From NCBI GenBank assembly GCA_965243345.1, contig CBDEUR010000003.1, forward strand, positions 4,092,001 to 4,156,000: a stretch of DNA of 64,000 nucleotides. Direction: 5' to 3'. The number at the start of each line of letters is the position of its first letter. Within the stretch, counting starts at the first letter, position 1. Below are positions 35,494-44,630 of the stretch, one piece after another. Source of the DNA: Bin52 sp965243345. Its GTDB lineage: Bacteria > Pseudomonadota > Alphaproteobacteria > Thalassobaculales > Thalassobaculaceae. The translations under genes were made by a program, and so were the position numbers. Below the pieces are notes generated by a model. It was not told the origin of the DNA. It did no database searches and saw nothing but the letters and a program-made list of their open reading frames with translations.

Positions 35494-36289
35494 GCCGGGA
35501 GCAGGAGCGGCGACGGAAGACCGCCTGTTGCGGTTCGTGCCGCGGACCGCGGTCCATCATCGTGACTGGCAAAAGAGCAGACTCGAGGCCTGCGGCGTCG
35601 ACCCGGTACTGTTTGGCACGGCCGCGGAAACCGGTCTGTTCGGCCAGGACTGCTTCCGGATGATGACACTCTCGGGAGAAACGCTCGACGGCATGGTGCA
35701 CCTGGGACAGCGGTTCCGCCTGCACCGGCGGGTGGAACTCGGTGAACCGCTGCACCAGACCGGGTGGATCGCAAGCAACGAGGTCCACCCGCGCGGGCGG
35801 TTGATCGTGCAGCGCTTCGCGTTTCACCACGCCGACGGGCCACTGGCGATCGAGGCCGACATGTACCGGTTGACGCCGGATGCGTCCCGGATGGGGATGC
35901 GGGAACGGTTCGGAACCGACGGCAGCGACCCGCGGGAGGGGCTCGTGCACCTCGCCGACCGGACCATGCGGCCCGACGACGTGACCGGGTTCTCGAGCGA
36001 CGTCGGCAACCGCATCCACTTCGAACCGGCGTTCGCGGCCCGTTACGGTTACCGGGCCCCGCTCGCCCAGGGGATCCAGACCCAGGTCTGGATGATGGGC
36101 CTGCTCGCGGCCGGTGGTGTTCCCGTCGGCCTCGACGTGACCGCCCGGTTCACCCGTCCCGTCCACTGGGACGACGAGATCTCGCTGTGGAGCAGCTCGT
36201 CGGCCCCGGGTGCGGGCGACGTGGTCCGTGTCACCGATCCGCAGGGCGTGCTGAAGGCCGAGATGCGGATCGCGCAGCTGCGCCGGTAG
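35486..36289 (+). CDS. MaoC-like acyl dehydratase (hot-dog fold)
   Basis: 267 aa, probably two hot-dog repeats. The N-terminal half has DRLLRFVPRTAVHHRDWQKSRLEACG and LHRRVELGEPLHQTGWIASNEVHPRGRLIVQRFAFH. The C-terminal half has the MaoC-type DVGNRIHFEPAFAARYGYRAPLAQGIQTQVWMMGLLA, where D/H are the usual catalytic pair of hydratase 2. This family hydrates enoyl-CoA to the (R)-3-hydroxyacyl-CoA. It overlaps the SDR gene by 8 nt and precedes an acyl-CoA synthetase by 14 bp, a sensible three-gene acyl-CoA route. Confidence 0.82.
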   Translation: MAEPGAGAATEDRLLRFVPRTAVHHRDWQKSRLEACGVDPVLFGTAAETGLFGQDCFRMMTLSGETLDGMVHLGQRFRLHRRVELGEPLHQTGWIASNEVHPRGRLIVQRFAFHHADGPLAIEADMYRLTPDASRMGMRERFGTDGSDPREGLVHLADRTMRPDDVTGFSSDVGNRIHFEPAFAARYGYRAPLAQGIQTQVWMMGLLAAGGVPVGLDVTARFTRPVHWDDEISLWSSSSAPGAGDVVRVTDPQGVLKAEMRIAQLRR

Positions 36290-36303
36290 CGGCACAGGCG
36301 CCC

Positions 36304-37878
36304 GTGCGGACCGTTCCCGAACTCCTGGCCCATGCCGCCCGGCGGCAGGTCGGACTGCACTTCGAGGACGGCGCCGCGACCTGGAGCGACCTCGAGACGG
36401 AGTCGGCCCGCGCCGCGGCGGGACTGCGCGCCCTTGGTGTCGGCCCGGGCGACAGGGTGGGGCTGTGGCTGCCCAACGACCGCGCATGGCTGGTGCTCTT
36501 CGTCGCCTGCTGCCGGATCGGGGCCATCGCGGTCGCCGTGAACACCAGGTTCCGGCGCCACGAGATGGACGATCTGGTGCGCCGGCTCCGGCCTCGCGTG
36601 ATTGCCTGGGTTCCGCGGCTCGGCCGAACGGACCATGCGGCGGTCCTTGCCGGAGTGGACTGGAGCGAACCGGTGACACTGGTCCACTGCGGGGACGGCG
36701 AGGTAGCGGAGGTCCCGGGAGTGGCCGCAACCGGCTACCACGACCTGCTGGCGGCACCGCCGGAGAGAGGCAGCGCCGATGGCGGGCAGGTCTGCTGCAT
36801 CTTCCTGTCATCGGGCACCACCGGCCCGTCCAAGTTCGTGATGCACCGCCAGGACAGCGTCGTGCGCCATGCCATGGCGGTGGCCCGGACCCTCGAACTC
36901 GCGGCACCCGGCGCCATGGTGATGCAGGCGTTGCCGTTCTGCGGCGTGTTCGGGTTCATGCTCACGGCGGCGGCAATGGCCGCGGGAACGGCAATGGTTG
37001 TTCCCCGGATCTTCGATGCGGACCGCTGCGCCCGGCTTGCCCGGGAGTACCGTGTGACCCACCTGGCCGGCAGCGACGACATGTTCGCCCGGCTGCTGCG
37101 CGAGGGCGAGCGGGTGAGCGGCGGCGCAAAGCGGCCGTTTCCGGATCTCCGGTACTGTCCCTACGCGCAGTTCAATCCGGCGCTCGCCGGGTTTCCCGCG
37201 ACGGCGACGGAACGTGGTGTTCCGCTGTTCGGGCCGTTCGGCATGAGCGAGGTGTTCTCGTTTTTCTCGCTGCGCCGGTCGGACGACCCGCCGGAGTTGC
37301 GGGCGGAGGGCGGCGGTCATCCGGTGGACCCGGATGCCGCGGTGCGGGTCAGGGATCCGGTCACCGGCCGGCTTGCGGGCGATGGCGAGGTCGGCGAGAT
37401 CGAGATCAGCAGTCCGACGCGGTTCGTCGGCTACTTCGGGGACGAGGACGCGACCAGGGCCGCGTTTTCGCCCGACGGCTGGTTGCGGACCGGTGACCTG
37501 GGCACGATGGCGCTTGACGGGTCGTTCACCTTTCTCTCGCGCATGGGCGACGCGCTGCGCCTTGGCGGCTTCCTGGTCAACCCGCTCGAGATCGAGGCCC
37601 GGCTGTGCTCCCACCCGCAGGTCGCCGATGCCCAGGTGGTGGCCGTCGGCACACCGGATGGTGCCCGCCCGGTCGCCTTCGTGGTTCCCCGCAGCGAGGG
37701 CGTATGCGACGAACAGGCGCTGGTCGCGCACTGCGCGAGTGATCTCGCGCCCTTCAAGGTGCCGGTACGCTGCTTCCCCGTCGCGGCGTTCCCGGTGACC
37801 GAAAGCCCGAACGGAACCAAGATTCGCAAGGAACGGCTGCGGGCCATGGCCCGGGACGCACTCGCCCCGGGGGACTGA
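36304..37878 (+). CDS. AMP-dependent acyl-CoA synthetase/ligase
   Basis: 524 aa ANL-superfamily enzyme. The start is the GTG at 36304 (VRTVPELLAHAAR); the frame extends further back only as a shadow of the MaoC gene. ATP-binding motif FLSSGTTGPSKFVMH differs from the usual SGTTGxPKG in the last residues. Later motifs GYFGDEDATRAAFSPDGWLRTGDLG and FLSRMGDALRLGGFLVNPLEIE are conserved, and the C-terminal SPNGTKIRKERLR carries the lysine of the adenylation step. It would activate a free acid for the SDR/MaoC pair. Chain length cannot be told. Confidence 0.88.
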   Translation: MRTVPELLAHAARRQVGLHFEDGAATWSDLETESARAAAGLRALGVGPGDRVGLWLPNDRAWLVLFVACCRIGAIAVAVNTRFRRHEMDDLVRRLRPRVIAWVPRLGRTDHAAVLAGVDWSEPVTLVHCGDGEVAEVPGVAATGYHDLLAAPPERGSADGGQVCCIFLSSGTTGPSKFVMHRQDSVVRHAMAVARTLELAAPGAMVMQALPFCGVFGFMLTAAAMAAGTAMVVPRIFDADRCARLAREYRVTHLAGSDDMFARLLREGERVSGGAKRPFPDLRYCPYAQFNPALAGFPATATERGVPLFGPFGMSEVFSFFSLRRSDDPPELRAEGGGHPVDPDAAVRVRDPVTGRLAGDGEVGEIEISSPTRFVGYFGDEDATRAAFSPDGWLRTGDLGTMALDGSFTFLSRMGDALRLGGFLVNPLEIEARLCSHPQVADAQVVAVGTPDGARPVAFVVPRSEGVCDEQALVAHCASDLAPFKVPVRCFPVAAFPVTESPNGTKIRKERLRAMARDALAPGD

Positions 37879-38031
37879 GCCGGAGCCGGTGCGGCCAGGA
37901 GACGGAGCCCGGATGCGCAGGCCCGTCCGCCAGTGTGTCCGGCTTGCGCACGCCTCGGGCAACGCCCGTCACCGCGCTCCCGGGGCGGGACGGCAACCCG
38001 GGCAGGCCGGCCGGGTTCGCCTGCCTGGCCC

Positions 38032-38832
38032 TCAGCGTCCCCTGAACACCGGGGCGCGCCGTTCCATGAAGGCCCTGATGCCCTCGGCGTGGTCCTCGGT
38101 CAGCATGCTGTCCGCCATCCGCTCGGCCTCCATCTGCAGCTGGGATTCCATCGAGAGGTGATGGACCTGGTTGAACAGCGCCTTGGCATTGGCGTAGGCG
38201 CGGGTCGGGCCCGCGGCGAGACGGGCTGCCAGCGCGCGGGTTTCCTCCTCCAGCCGGTCGGCCGGGACCACCCGGTTGACCAGGCCGAGATCGAGCGCGC
38301 GGCGGGCATCGAACCGCTCCCCGAGCAGGGCCAGTTCCATCTGGTGCTTCATGCCGAGCGTGCGGCCGATGAAGTAGGACGAACCGCCGTCCGGGCTGGC
38401 GCCGATGTGGCAGTAGGCGAGGGTGAAGAAGGCATCCTCGGCCGCGACCGCAAGGTCGCAGGCCGCGACAAGGCCCATGCCGAAACCGGCGACCGCACCG
38501 TTGATGCTGGCGATCACCGGCTTGCCCATGCGGCGGATCGCGAACAGCGGCAGGTGCAGCAGGTGGATGCCCTCCAGGATCGCCTGGCGCCGCTCCGCGT
38601 CCGGCAGGTCGAGGCGGTCGATCATCGAGCGGATGTCGCCACCGGCCTGGAAGTGACCGCCGGCTCCCGCGATGACAACCGCGCGGGCCTCCTCGTCGAA
38701 TTCGAGCGCACCGATCACCTCGCGCAAGGCGGTGCGCATCGCCGGGGTGAGCGCGTTGCGCACCTCCGGCTGGTTCAGGGTGACGGTTGCGATGCCGTCG
38801 CTGACGTCGAGGCGAACCGGATCGGTGGTCAT
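38032..38832 (-). CDS. Crotonase-family protein lacking hydratase glutamates
   Basis: 266 aa, PaaG-like crotonase. The oxyanion region AGAGGHFQAGGDIRSM is kept. Where hydratases have two Glu, this protein has GFGMGL and YCHIGASPDGG; the aspartate in SPDGG matches the catalytic Asp of PaaG/isomerase-type members. So isomerisation of a double bond is more likely than hydration. The ATG at 38832 is chosen because the protein begins MTTDPVRLDVSDGIATVTLNQPEVRNALT, the normal start of the family. It is convergent with the acyl-CoA synthetase gene. Confidence 0.86.
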   Translation of the reverse strand: MTTDPVRLDVSDGIATVTLNQPEVRNALTPAMRTALREVIGALEFDEEARAVVIAGAGGHFQAGGDIRSMIDRLDLPDAERRQAILEGIHLLHLPLFAIRRMGKPVIASINGAVAGFGMGLVAACDLAVAAEDAFFTLAYCHIGASPDGGSSYFIGRTLGMKHQMELALLGERFDARRALDLGLVNRVVPADRLEEETRALAARLAAGPTRAYANAKALFNQVHHLSMESQLQMEAERMADSMLTEDHAEGIRAFMERRAPVFRGR

Positions 38833-38898
38833 CGGGCGGGTTCTCCGAAGGGCGGTGCAGGTGATAGCGTGCAGGGTCTGGCGGGAACGGAGAGTAGC

Positions 38899-39678
38899 AT
38901 GGGCACGCGTATCGTCGATCTGTCGGTGGCGCTGGAGACGGGCATCATGTCCGACCCGCCACGCAACCTGCCGGAGATCGAGTATCACGATCACCACGGC
39001 ACGGTGGACGTGTTCACCTCCATCTTCCCGGGCCTGGGCGTCGACGACCTGCCCGGCGGCGAGGCGTGGGCGGTCGAGACACTGAAGGTCTCGACCCACA
39101 ACGGCACCCATCTCGACGCGCCCTGGCACTTCCACTCGACCATGAACAACGGCGAACGGGCGATCACCATAGACGAGGTGCCGCTGGAGTGGTGCTTCAA
39201 CCCGGGGGTGAAGCTCGACTTCCGGCACTTTCCGGACGGCTATGTCGCGACAGCGGCGGATGTCGAGGCAGAGCTCGCGCGCATCGGACATGAGCTGAGC
39301 CCGTTCGAGATCGTGGTGGTGAACACGGCTGCCGGCGCGCGCTACGGACACGACGACTACGTCTCGAGCGGATGCGGCATGGGGCGCGAGGCCACGCTCT
39401 ACCTGCTTGAACGCGGCGTGCGGGTGACCGGGACCGACGCGTGGAGCTGGGACGCGCCGTTCGTCCACACCGCGCGCCGGTATGCCGAGACCGGGGACGC
39501 CGGGCTGATCTGGGAAGGGCACCGGGCCGGCATGGATATCGGCTACTGCCACATCGAGAAACTGGCGAACCTCGACCAGCTGCCGCCGACCGGCTACACC
39601 GTCGCCTGTTTTCCGTGGAAGATACGCGCAGCGTCGGCCGGGTTTACCCGGGCGGTGGCCATCTTCACGTCCGAATGA
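38899..39678 (+). CDS. Cyclase-family metal hydrolase (kynurenine formamidase/isatin hydrolase-like)
   Basis: 259 aa. The metal-binding motif of the family is THNGTHLDAPWHF near residue 70. The second half has DYVSSGCGMGREATLYLLERGVRVTGTDAWSWD and a C-terminal FPWKIRAASAGFTRAVAIF. The family hydrolyses N-formylkynurenine, isatin or related amides with zinc or manganese. It lies divergently from the PaaG-like gene (66 bp apart). No other tryptophan-degradation gene is near, so the substrate is open. Confidence 0.82.
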   Translation: MGTRIVDLSVALETGIMSDPPRNLPEIEYHDHHGTVDVFTSIFPGLGVDDLPGGEAWAVETLKVSTHNGTHLDAPWHFHSTMNNGERAITIDEVPLEWCFNPGVKLDFRHFPDGYVATAADVEAELARIGHELSPFEIVVVNTAAGARYGHDDYVSSGCGMGREATLYLLERGVRVTGTDAWSWDAPFVHTARRYAETGDAGLIWEGHRAGMDIGYCHIEKLANLDQLPPTGYTVACFPWKIRAASAGFTRAVAIFTSE

Positions 39679-40092
39679 CTACAGCCAGTCCCGCAGCATC
39701 GCCACCAGCGGCCGGTCGGCTGGCGGCATCGGAAGATCCCCGAGCCGGACAGGCCGCATCCACCGCGTGGCCTGGCCTTCCCGTGGCGTGATCCGGCCGT
39801 GCCAGCGGCGGCACAGGTAGAGCGGCATCAACAGGTGGAAACTGTCATAGGCATGGCTCGCGAAGGTGAACGGCGCGAGGCATGAAGTTTCGGTGTCGAT
39901 GCCGAGTTCCTCGTGAAGTTCGCGAACCAGCGCCGCCTCGGGCGTCTCCCCGGGGCCGACCTTGCCGCCCGGAAACTCCCAGAGCCCGGCCATTGCCTTG
40001 CCTTCGGGGCGCCGGGTCACCAGCACCCGCCCGTCGGCATCGACGAGGGCGGCCGCGACCACGAGCAGGACCGGCAGCCCGTTGCCGCTCAC
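39679..40092 (-). CDS. mutT: MutT-type NUDIX hydrolase (8-oxo-dGTP diphosphatase)
   Basis: 137 aa. The full NUDIX box (GGKVGPGETPEAALVRELHE, followed by ELGI) is at residues 44-67, in the MutT form with LWEFPGGK before it. It removes oxidised nucleotides such as 8-oxo-dGTP from the pool. Its start lies 6 bp after the stop of argJ, on the same strand, and its stop abuts the stop of the convergent cyclase gene. This argJ-mutT order is common in alphaproteobacteria. Confidence 0.93.
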   Translation of the reverse strand: MSGNGLPVLLVVAAALVDADGRVLVTRRPEGKAMAGLWEFPGGKVGPGETPEAALVRELHEELGIDTETSCLAPFTFASHAYDSFHLLMPLYLCRRWHGRITPREGQATRWMRPVRLGDLPMPPADRPLVAMLRDWL

Positions 40093-40098
40093 CGCCGG

Positions 40099-41331
40099 TC
40101 AGCTTCGGTAGTCGGCATTGATCTCGATGTAGCCGTGGGTGAGATCGCAGGTCCACACCGTCGCCCTGCCGCGACCGACCCCGACGTCGACGTCGATCTC
40201 GACCTCCTGGCCCTGCATGTGCCGGGTGACCGGTCCCTCGTCGTAGTCCGCCACCCGGCTGCCCTCGCGCGCGATCGCGATGCCGCCGAAGGAGACCGAC
40301 ATGCGGTCGCGGTCCGCCTTCTCGCCCGACTTGCCGACCGCCATCACCACCCGGCCCCAGTTGGCGTCCTCCCCGGCCACCGCGGTCTTGACCAGCGGAG
40401 AGTTGCCGATGGCCTTTCCGATGCGCCGTGCCGCTGCCGCAGACGTCGCGCCGCGCACGGTGATGGTGATCAGCTTGCGCGCTCCTTCCCCGTCCCGGAC
40501 CACCTGCAGCGCGAGGTCGAGCATCACCTCGTGCAGCGTCTTCTCGAAAGGCCGCAGCAGCCGGTCGCGATGGTCGCTGATGTGAGCATGGTGCCCCGCC
40601 GCCCCGGTCGCGAACAGCAGCAGGGTGTCGCTGGTCGACGTGTCGCCATCGACGGTGGTCGCGTTGAAGGTCGCATCGGCGTTGCGCCGGACCAGCGGCT
40701 GCAGCACCGACGCGTCAAGGCGCGCGTCGGTGAAGATGAACGCCAGCATGGTTGCCATGTCGGGCGCGATCATGCCGGAGCCCTTGGCGATGCCGCCGAT
40801 CGTGACCGGCACATCACCGATCCGGGTCGTGCGGCTGGCCCCCTTGGGGAAGGTGTCGGTGGTGCAGATCGCCCGTGCCGCATCCCTCCAGGAGGCAGAC
40901 GAGTTCCCGCCAAGCGTGGCAACCTGACCGGCGATGAGCCCGTGGTCCAGGGGTTCGCCGATCACGCCCGTCGAGGCCACCATCACCTCGCCGGGGCTGC
41001 AGCGGGTCACCGCTGCGGCGGCCTCGGCCATGGCCTCGGTTGCCCGCCAGCCCCGGGCGCCGGTGAACACGTTGGCATTGCCGGCATTGACCACGAGGGC
41101 GCGGGCGGTACCGGACGGCAGGTGCCGCCGGCACCAGACCACCGGGTTGCCTGGAGCCGCCGAACGGGTCAGCACGCCGGCGACGGAGGTCCCCGGCGAG
41201 AATTCCGCCAGCAGCAGGTCGGGGCGGTTGCGGTACTTCAGCCCGGTCTCGGCGACCGCGAGGCGTACGCCGTCAACCTCGGGCATGTCGGGAAACGAGG
41301 CTGGCGCAAGGGGAGAGACGGGGAGATCCAT
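40099..41331 (-). CDS. argJ: ArgJ, bifunctional ornithine/amino-acid acetyltransferase
   Basis: 410 aa. Acetyl cycle of arginine synthesis, moving acetyl from N-acetylornithine to glutamate. The precursor cleaves itself before nucleophile T194 in DMATMLAF, the family motif; the oxyanion pair is T121-G122 in STGVIG. The C-terminus DLTHGYIEINADYRS is the usual close. It is 45 bp downstream of the parvulin gene, and in the standard alphaproteobacterial order with mutT. Confidence 0.96.
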   Translation of the reverse strand: MDLPVSPLAPASFPDMPEVDGVRLAVAETGLKYRNRPDLLLAEFSPGTSVAGVLTRSAAPGNPVVWCRRHLPSGTARALVVNAGNANVFTGARGWRATEAMAEAAAAVTRCSPGEVMVASTGVIGEPLDHGLIAGQVATLGGNSSASWRDAARAICTTDTFPKGASRTTRIGDVPVTIGGIAKGSGMIAPDMATMLAFIFTDARLDASVLQPLVRRNADATFNATTVDGDTSTSDTLLLFATGAAGHHAHISDHRDRLLRPFEKTLHEVMLDLALQVVRDGEGARKLITITVRGATSAAAARRIGKAIGNSPLVKTAVAGEDANWGRVVMAVGKSGEKADRDRMSVSFGGIAIAREGSRVADYDEGPVTRHMQGQEVEIDVDVGVGRGRATVWTCDLTHGYIEINADYRS

Positions 41332-41376
41332 GTCGGGGACTCCGGCTGGTTGCGGTTGGCTGCTCCGCGAACGGGG

Positions 41377-42291
41377 TCAGTTGCCGCCGGGTTCGGAAAG
41401 GGGGGTTCCGTCGACGTTGAACCGTTCGACGGTGGTCCTGGACATCAGGTCCGCGAGAATCCTGTCAAGCGCCGCCTTCGCCACGATGCGTTCGAGCTCC
41501 TGGCGGGCTTCCTCGAACTCCGGGGCCCGGCCTTCCTGGCGCTCCTCGAGCAGGATGACGTGCCAGCCGAAATCGGTGCGGACCGGTTCGGTGGTGTACT
41601 CGCCTGGCGACAACGCAAACGCGGCGTCGGAGAACTCGGGGACCATGTTGCCACGGGTAAACCAGCCGAGATCCCCGCCCTGGGCGCCTGACGGGCCGGT
41701 GGAGCGGTCACGTGCAAGGTCGGCGAAGACCGCACCCTGGTCGAGGTCCGTGATCACGTCGCGCGCTTCTTCCTCGGTCTCGAGCAGGATGTGTCGGGCT
41801 CGCACCTTTTCCTCTTCCCCGAGGGTGGCCCTGCGGGCCTCGTACTCGGCGCGCAACGCGTCCTCCGTCGCGTGTTCGATCACCCGGTCGCGCAGGTAGA
41901 TCTCGGTGATGATCTCGGTCTCGGCGCTGCGCACACGATTCCGGACCTCGTCCTTTTCGGCATATCCCGCCTGGCGGCCGGCCCGGGCGGCGACCAGCTG
42001 GTTGATCGCCATGTCGAGCAGCGCCGGGTACAGGTCCGCAAGCGTCGCCTGCCGGTACTGTTCCGGCAGTGCCTGGGCGCGCTGCAGGATCTCGTACAGG
42101 TAGATCTCCTCGCCTCCCACCTTCGCGACCACCGTCGTCATCGGGTTGATCCCGGTTGCCTGGTCGGATGGAGCTGCCGTGCCCGGAGACGCGGGTGCGG
42201 AAGCAGTGCCGGAAGACTGGGCGTGGGCGGGTGTAGCTGCAATCAGGAGGGCGGCGACTGCAAGCGCCACCGAACGGAATGTCGAGAGCAT
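41377..42291 (-). CDS. Periplasmic peptidyl-prolyl isomerase (parvulin, SurA/PrsA type)
   Basis: 304 aa with a Sec signal (MLSTFRSVALAVAALLIAATPAHA, cleavage near 24). Residues ~50-140 are an alpha-helical chaperone part. The parvulin domain spans about 150-245: VRARHILLETEEEARDVI, FADLARDRSTGPSGAQGGDLGWFTRGNMVPEFSDAAFAL, and TDFGWHVILLEER. It folds exported proteins, which suits its usual position between secA and argJ. The longer frame upstream is a shadow of the next gene. A GGAG site lies about 11 nt before the ATG. Confidence 0.92.
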   Translation of the reverse strand: MLSTFRSVALAVAALLIAATPAHAQSSGTASAPASPGTAAPSDQATGINPMTTVVAKVGGEEIYLYEILQRAQALPEQYRQATLADLYPALLDMAINQLVAARAGRQAGYAEKDEVRNRVRSAETEIITEIYLRDRVIEHATEDALRAEYEARRATLGEEEKVRARHILLETEEEARDVITDLDQGAVFADLARDRSTGPSGAQGGDLGWFTRGNMVPEFSDAAFALSPGEYTTEPVRTDFGWHVILLEERQEGRAPEFEEARQELERIVAKAALDRILADLMSRTTVERFNVDGTPLSEPGGN

Positions 42292-42539
42292 GGAGCTGAC
42301 TCCGGGATGCGGCGCGGGCTGTTTCGGAGGTGCGACCGGTAGCAGATTGCCGGGGCGCTCACAAGCTCGCTGTGGCCGTATCGCCGGGTTCGCCGGTCGC
42401 GGCCCCGTACTCCGGACGACGCCGGGCCGTCCCCATCTGCACGCCGCCTCCTGATGCCGCATGCGCCATGCCGACGACATGTCCCGGGCCCCGGGTTCCG
42501 GTTCCGGAACCGCCGTCACCAGCGCCCAACCGGCCGCGG

Positions 42540-43859
42540 CTATTCGGAGCATTCGCTCTCGATGGTGCGCAGGCGACGGTTGACGACCATGCGAAGGACG
42601 GGGTCGGGAGGCAGAAGTCCCGCTCCCGGCAGCGACTCCATGATGTCCAGCAGCGTGCTGCGCACTCCGCAGACCTGTTCGGCAAGAAGCATGCCGGCCG
42701 CGGTGCCGCGGGCGACGGGGCCGGCATCCGAGGAGATGACGGCATGGATTCCGTCGGCTACCCGTCCGAACACAGTTCCGTCGTTGCGTGTGAAGCCGAG
42801 CAGTCCTCCCCAGGTGCTGACGAAGGGAACGTCCCCGAGGTCGGGCCATCGTCGGCGAAGCGCCTCGCGATGGCGCTGCTCCGCGCGGTCCAGCGCCTCG
42901 GGCTCGATGCGTTTGGTCCGGCCATAGCTGAAGGAGTTGCGCATGAGCACCCGGTGATCCCGGGTCAGGCGAACGGTGCTGCCTCCGGGGTCGACGGGCA
43001 GCAGTCCGAACTCGCGCTCGCTGCCGAGACGGGAGAGTTCTTCCCGCCGGAGCGGCCGGGTCAGGCTGGCATAGGTTGCAATCGGCACGACACGCCAGCG
43101 GGCAATGCCCAATTCCTCGGCGAACACGCTGTTGGCCAGGATCAGGGTGCGTGCAAGAACCTCCCCTCCCGGGCAGGTCAGGCGCAGGGGCGATCCCGAA
43201 GAGACCTCGAGGACGGGACTTTCCTCGTAGACCCGCACATTGGCGGGCAGGGTGCGGCCCAGCCCGAGCATCAGTGCGGCGGGCTGCACCAGCGCCGAGC
43301 CGGCGGCATGGATCGCGCGGGTGTAGAACGCGGTACCGAGCATGTCGTGGAGTTGTTCGCGCTCGACCCATGACCATGGCCGGTCGAGTCTCCGGTAGTT
43401 CCGGGCCAGTTCCGACAGGTGGGTGCCATCCGCGCCGTCGACCGCGACGTAAAGGCGCCCCCAGTCGTTCCACTGGCACTCGATCTGGTTTTCCCGGACC
43501 AGTCGGCGCAGGTGGTCGACACCGGCGGCGCAGAGCGCGGCGTTGCGGCGCTCGACCTCCATGTCCTTGATCTCGCCGTGGGTGTTGTGGTTCAGCATGA
43601 ACCCGGCGTTTCGACCGGATGCTCCGTGACCGATGCGCGAGGCGTCGATCAGCGCGATCGTATCCTGGCCTCGCAGCTCCGCCAGTCGCCGGGCGGCCGC
43701 GAGGCCGCACGCCCCAGCTCCGATAATGGCCCAGTCGCAGGAAACGCTGCCGACCACCGGGCGGGCCGCGGGCGGCGGTGTCGGCAGGGTCTGGTACCAG
43801 CCGTTCGGCTCTGAACCCACGGGCAGGAGTCGCGTCTTCCGGCGTCCATGGGCGAACAT
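42540..43859 (-). CDS. FAD-dependent oxidase of the D-amino-acid/glycine oxidase (DadA) family
   Basis: 439 aa. After an unusual 45-residue N-terminal extension, the FAD motif DWAIIGAGACGLAAARRLAEL appears, then IGHGASGRNAGFMLNH, the substrate-side motif of DadA/PuuB/OrdL-type enzymes. The second half has VSTWGGLLGFTRNDGTVFG and ISSDAGPVARGTAAGMLLAEQV. It would oxidise an amine or amino acid. It interrupts the usual parvulin-secA neighbourhood. The ATG is preceded by a GTG codon that could also serve. Confidence 0.82.
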   Translation of the reverse strand: MFAHGRRKTRLLPVGSEPNGWYQTLPTPPPAARPVVGSVSCDWAIIGAGACGLAAARRLAELRGQDTIALIDASRIGHGASGRNAGFMLNHNTHGEIKDMEVERRNAALCAAGVDHLRRLVRENQIECQWNDWGRLYVAVDGADGTHLSELARNYRRLDRPWSWVEREQLHDMLGTAFYTRAIHAAGSALVQPAALMLGLGRTLPANVRVYEESPVLEVSSGSPLRLTCPGGEVLARTLILANSVFAEELGIARWRVVPIATYASLTRPLRREELSRLGSEREFGLLPVDPGGSTVRLTRDHRVLMRNSFSYGRTKRIEPEALDRAEQRHREALRRRWPDLGDVPFVSTWGGLLGFTRNDGTVFGRVADGIHAVISSDAGPVARGTAAGMLLAEQVCGVRSTLLDIMESLPGAGLLPPDPVLRMVVNRRLRTIESECSE

Positions 43860-43938
43860 CACTGATCATTCATCCGTCGGCAGACCCTGCCCGGTCATCG
43901 GCGCGTCAGGGATCCCGGAAGGCTCGGGAAACCCGGCA

Positions 43939-44207
43939 AAATGCCGGTTTGCCCGGCCGGACCGGCATCCGCCACGATAACCGGAACATGCCGCACGTCC
44001 CCGGCGCAGTGGCGCCGGGGACCTGACAGCATGGATTTCCGGGCGTAGGGGACCGTTGCGCCGCCGTCGGCCGCCCGTCCGGACGGGCGCGGGGCGTCAC
44101 GTTCGTTCAGGACGAGCGTTACCCGCCCGAAGGCAGCCTCCAGGAGCGTGACCGGCTCCCTGCCCTCCAGGTACCGGCGGGAGGGACTGCCGGCTCAATT
44201 GAGCCGG
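43939..44207. repeat. Cluster of perfect and near-perfect palindromes
   Basis: Four inverted repeats lie in this gene-less stretch (43860-44222). One imperfect hairpin has AAACCCGGCA / TGCCGGTTT arms at 43939-43960. A perfect 11-bp-arm hairpin with loop AGTG is at 43997-44022. There are two loopless 18-bp palindromes at 44072-44089 (CGCCCGTCC / GGACGGGCG) and 44190-44207 (CCGGCTCAA / TTGAGCCGG). They are different sequences, so not copies of one repeat. None has a U-tract. Confidence 0.55.
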
Positions 44208-44222
44208 TTCCCGCAAAGAGGT

Positions 44223-44630
44223 TCAGTCCGTGCGGTCCTCGACAATCACGCGTCCGCGTCCCCGCCGGACGATGTAGCCGCCGCGTCGGATGGAAAGGCT
44301 TCCTTCCTGGACCAGTGGCCACAACGTATCCTCAATCTTCTTCCTGTTGGGGTCGCCTTCAGGCTCGGAGCTTTCGCTGGCGAGCCACTTGGAAAACGCC
44401 TCATCGGCAATGGCGGGGCCGAGGGACTTGCGAAGGGCGTTGAGCTTTCTCGTCTGGCCCTTGGAAAGGGAAGATTCGTCGATCACGTGGAGTGTCTCCA
44501 ATGTTGAGGTTGTCCGGTTGCCTGGAACGGTCTGGGAAGAGACCAGCGCATACAGGGCTCTCGCCCAATACCCCCACCGTTTGTCACCCTCTCTTCCATC
44601 GACAGGGGTCACGATCGGAGCATTGTTCAA
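44223..44630 (-). CDS. Hypothetical protein
   Basis: 135 aa, no recognised domain. It has a varied composition with few Arg/Pro runs, which suggests a real protein. The middle (LSKGQTRKLNALRKSLGPAIADEAFSKWL) should be helical, and the end (IEDTLWPLVQEGSLSIRRGGYIVRRGRGRVIVEDRTD) reads like two short strands in a winged-helix or small beta unit. Codon GC is lower than in flanking genes, as in horizontally acquired DNA. The 18-bp palindrome starts 16 bp after its stop. No function can be assigned. Confidence 0.5.
   Translation of the reverse strand: MNNAPIVTPVDGREGDKRWGYWARALYALVSSQTVPGNRTTSTLETLHVIDESSLSKGQTRKLNALRKSLGPAIADEAFSKWLASESSEPEGDPNRKKIEDTLWPLVQEGSLSIRRGGYIVRRGRGRVIVEDRTD

Noticed and set aside
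41377..43869. 830-codon protein joining the parvulin to an upstream region
   Set aside because: The upstream part is an out-of-frame shadow of the FAD oxidase; the signal peptide at 42291 marks the true start.
43997..44022. Intrinsic terminator
   Set aside because: The hairpin is perfect, but neither strand has a U-rich run after the stem, so it is listed only as a palindrome.
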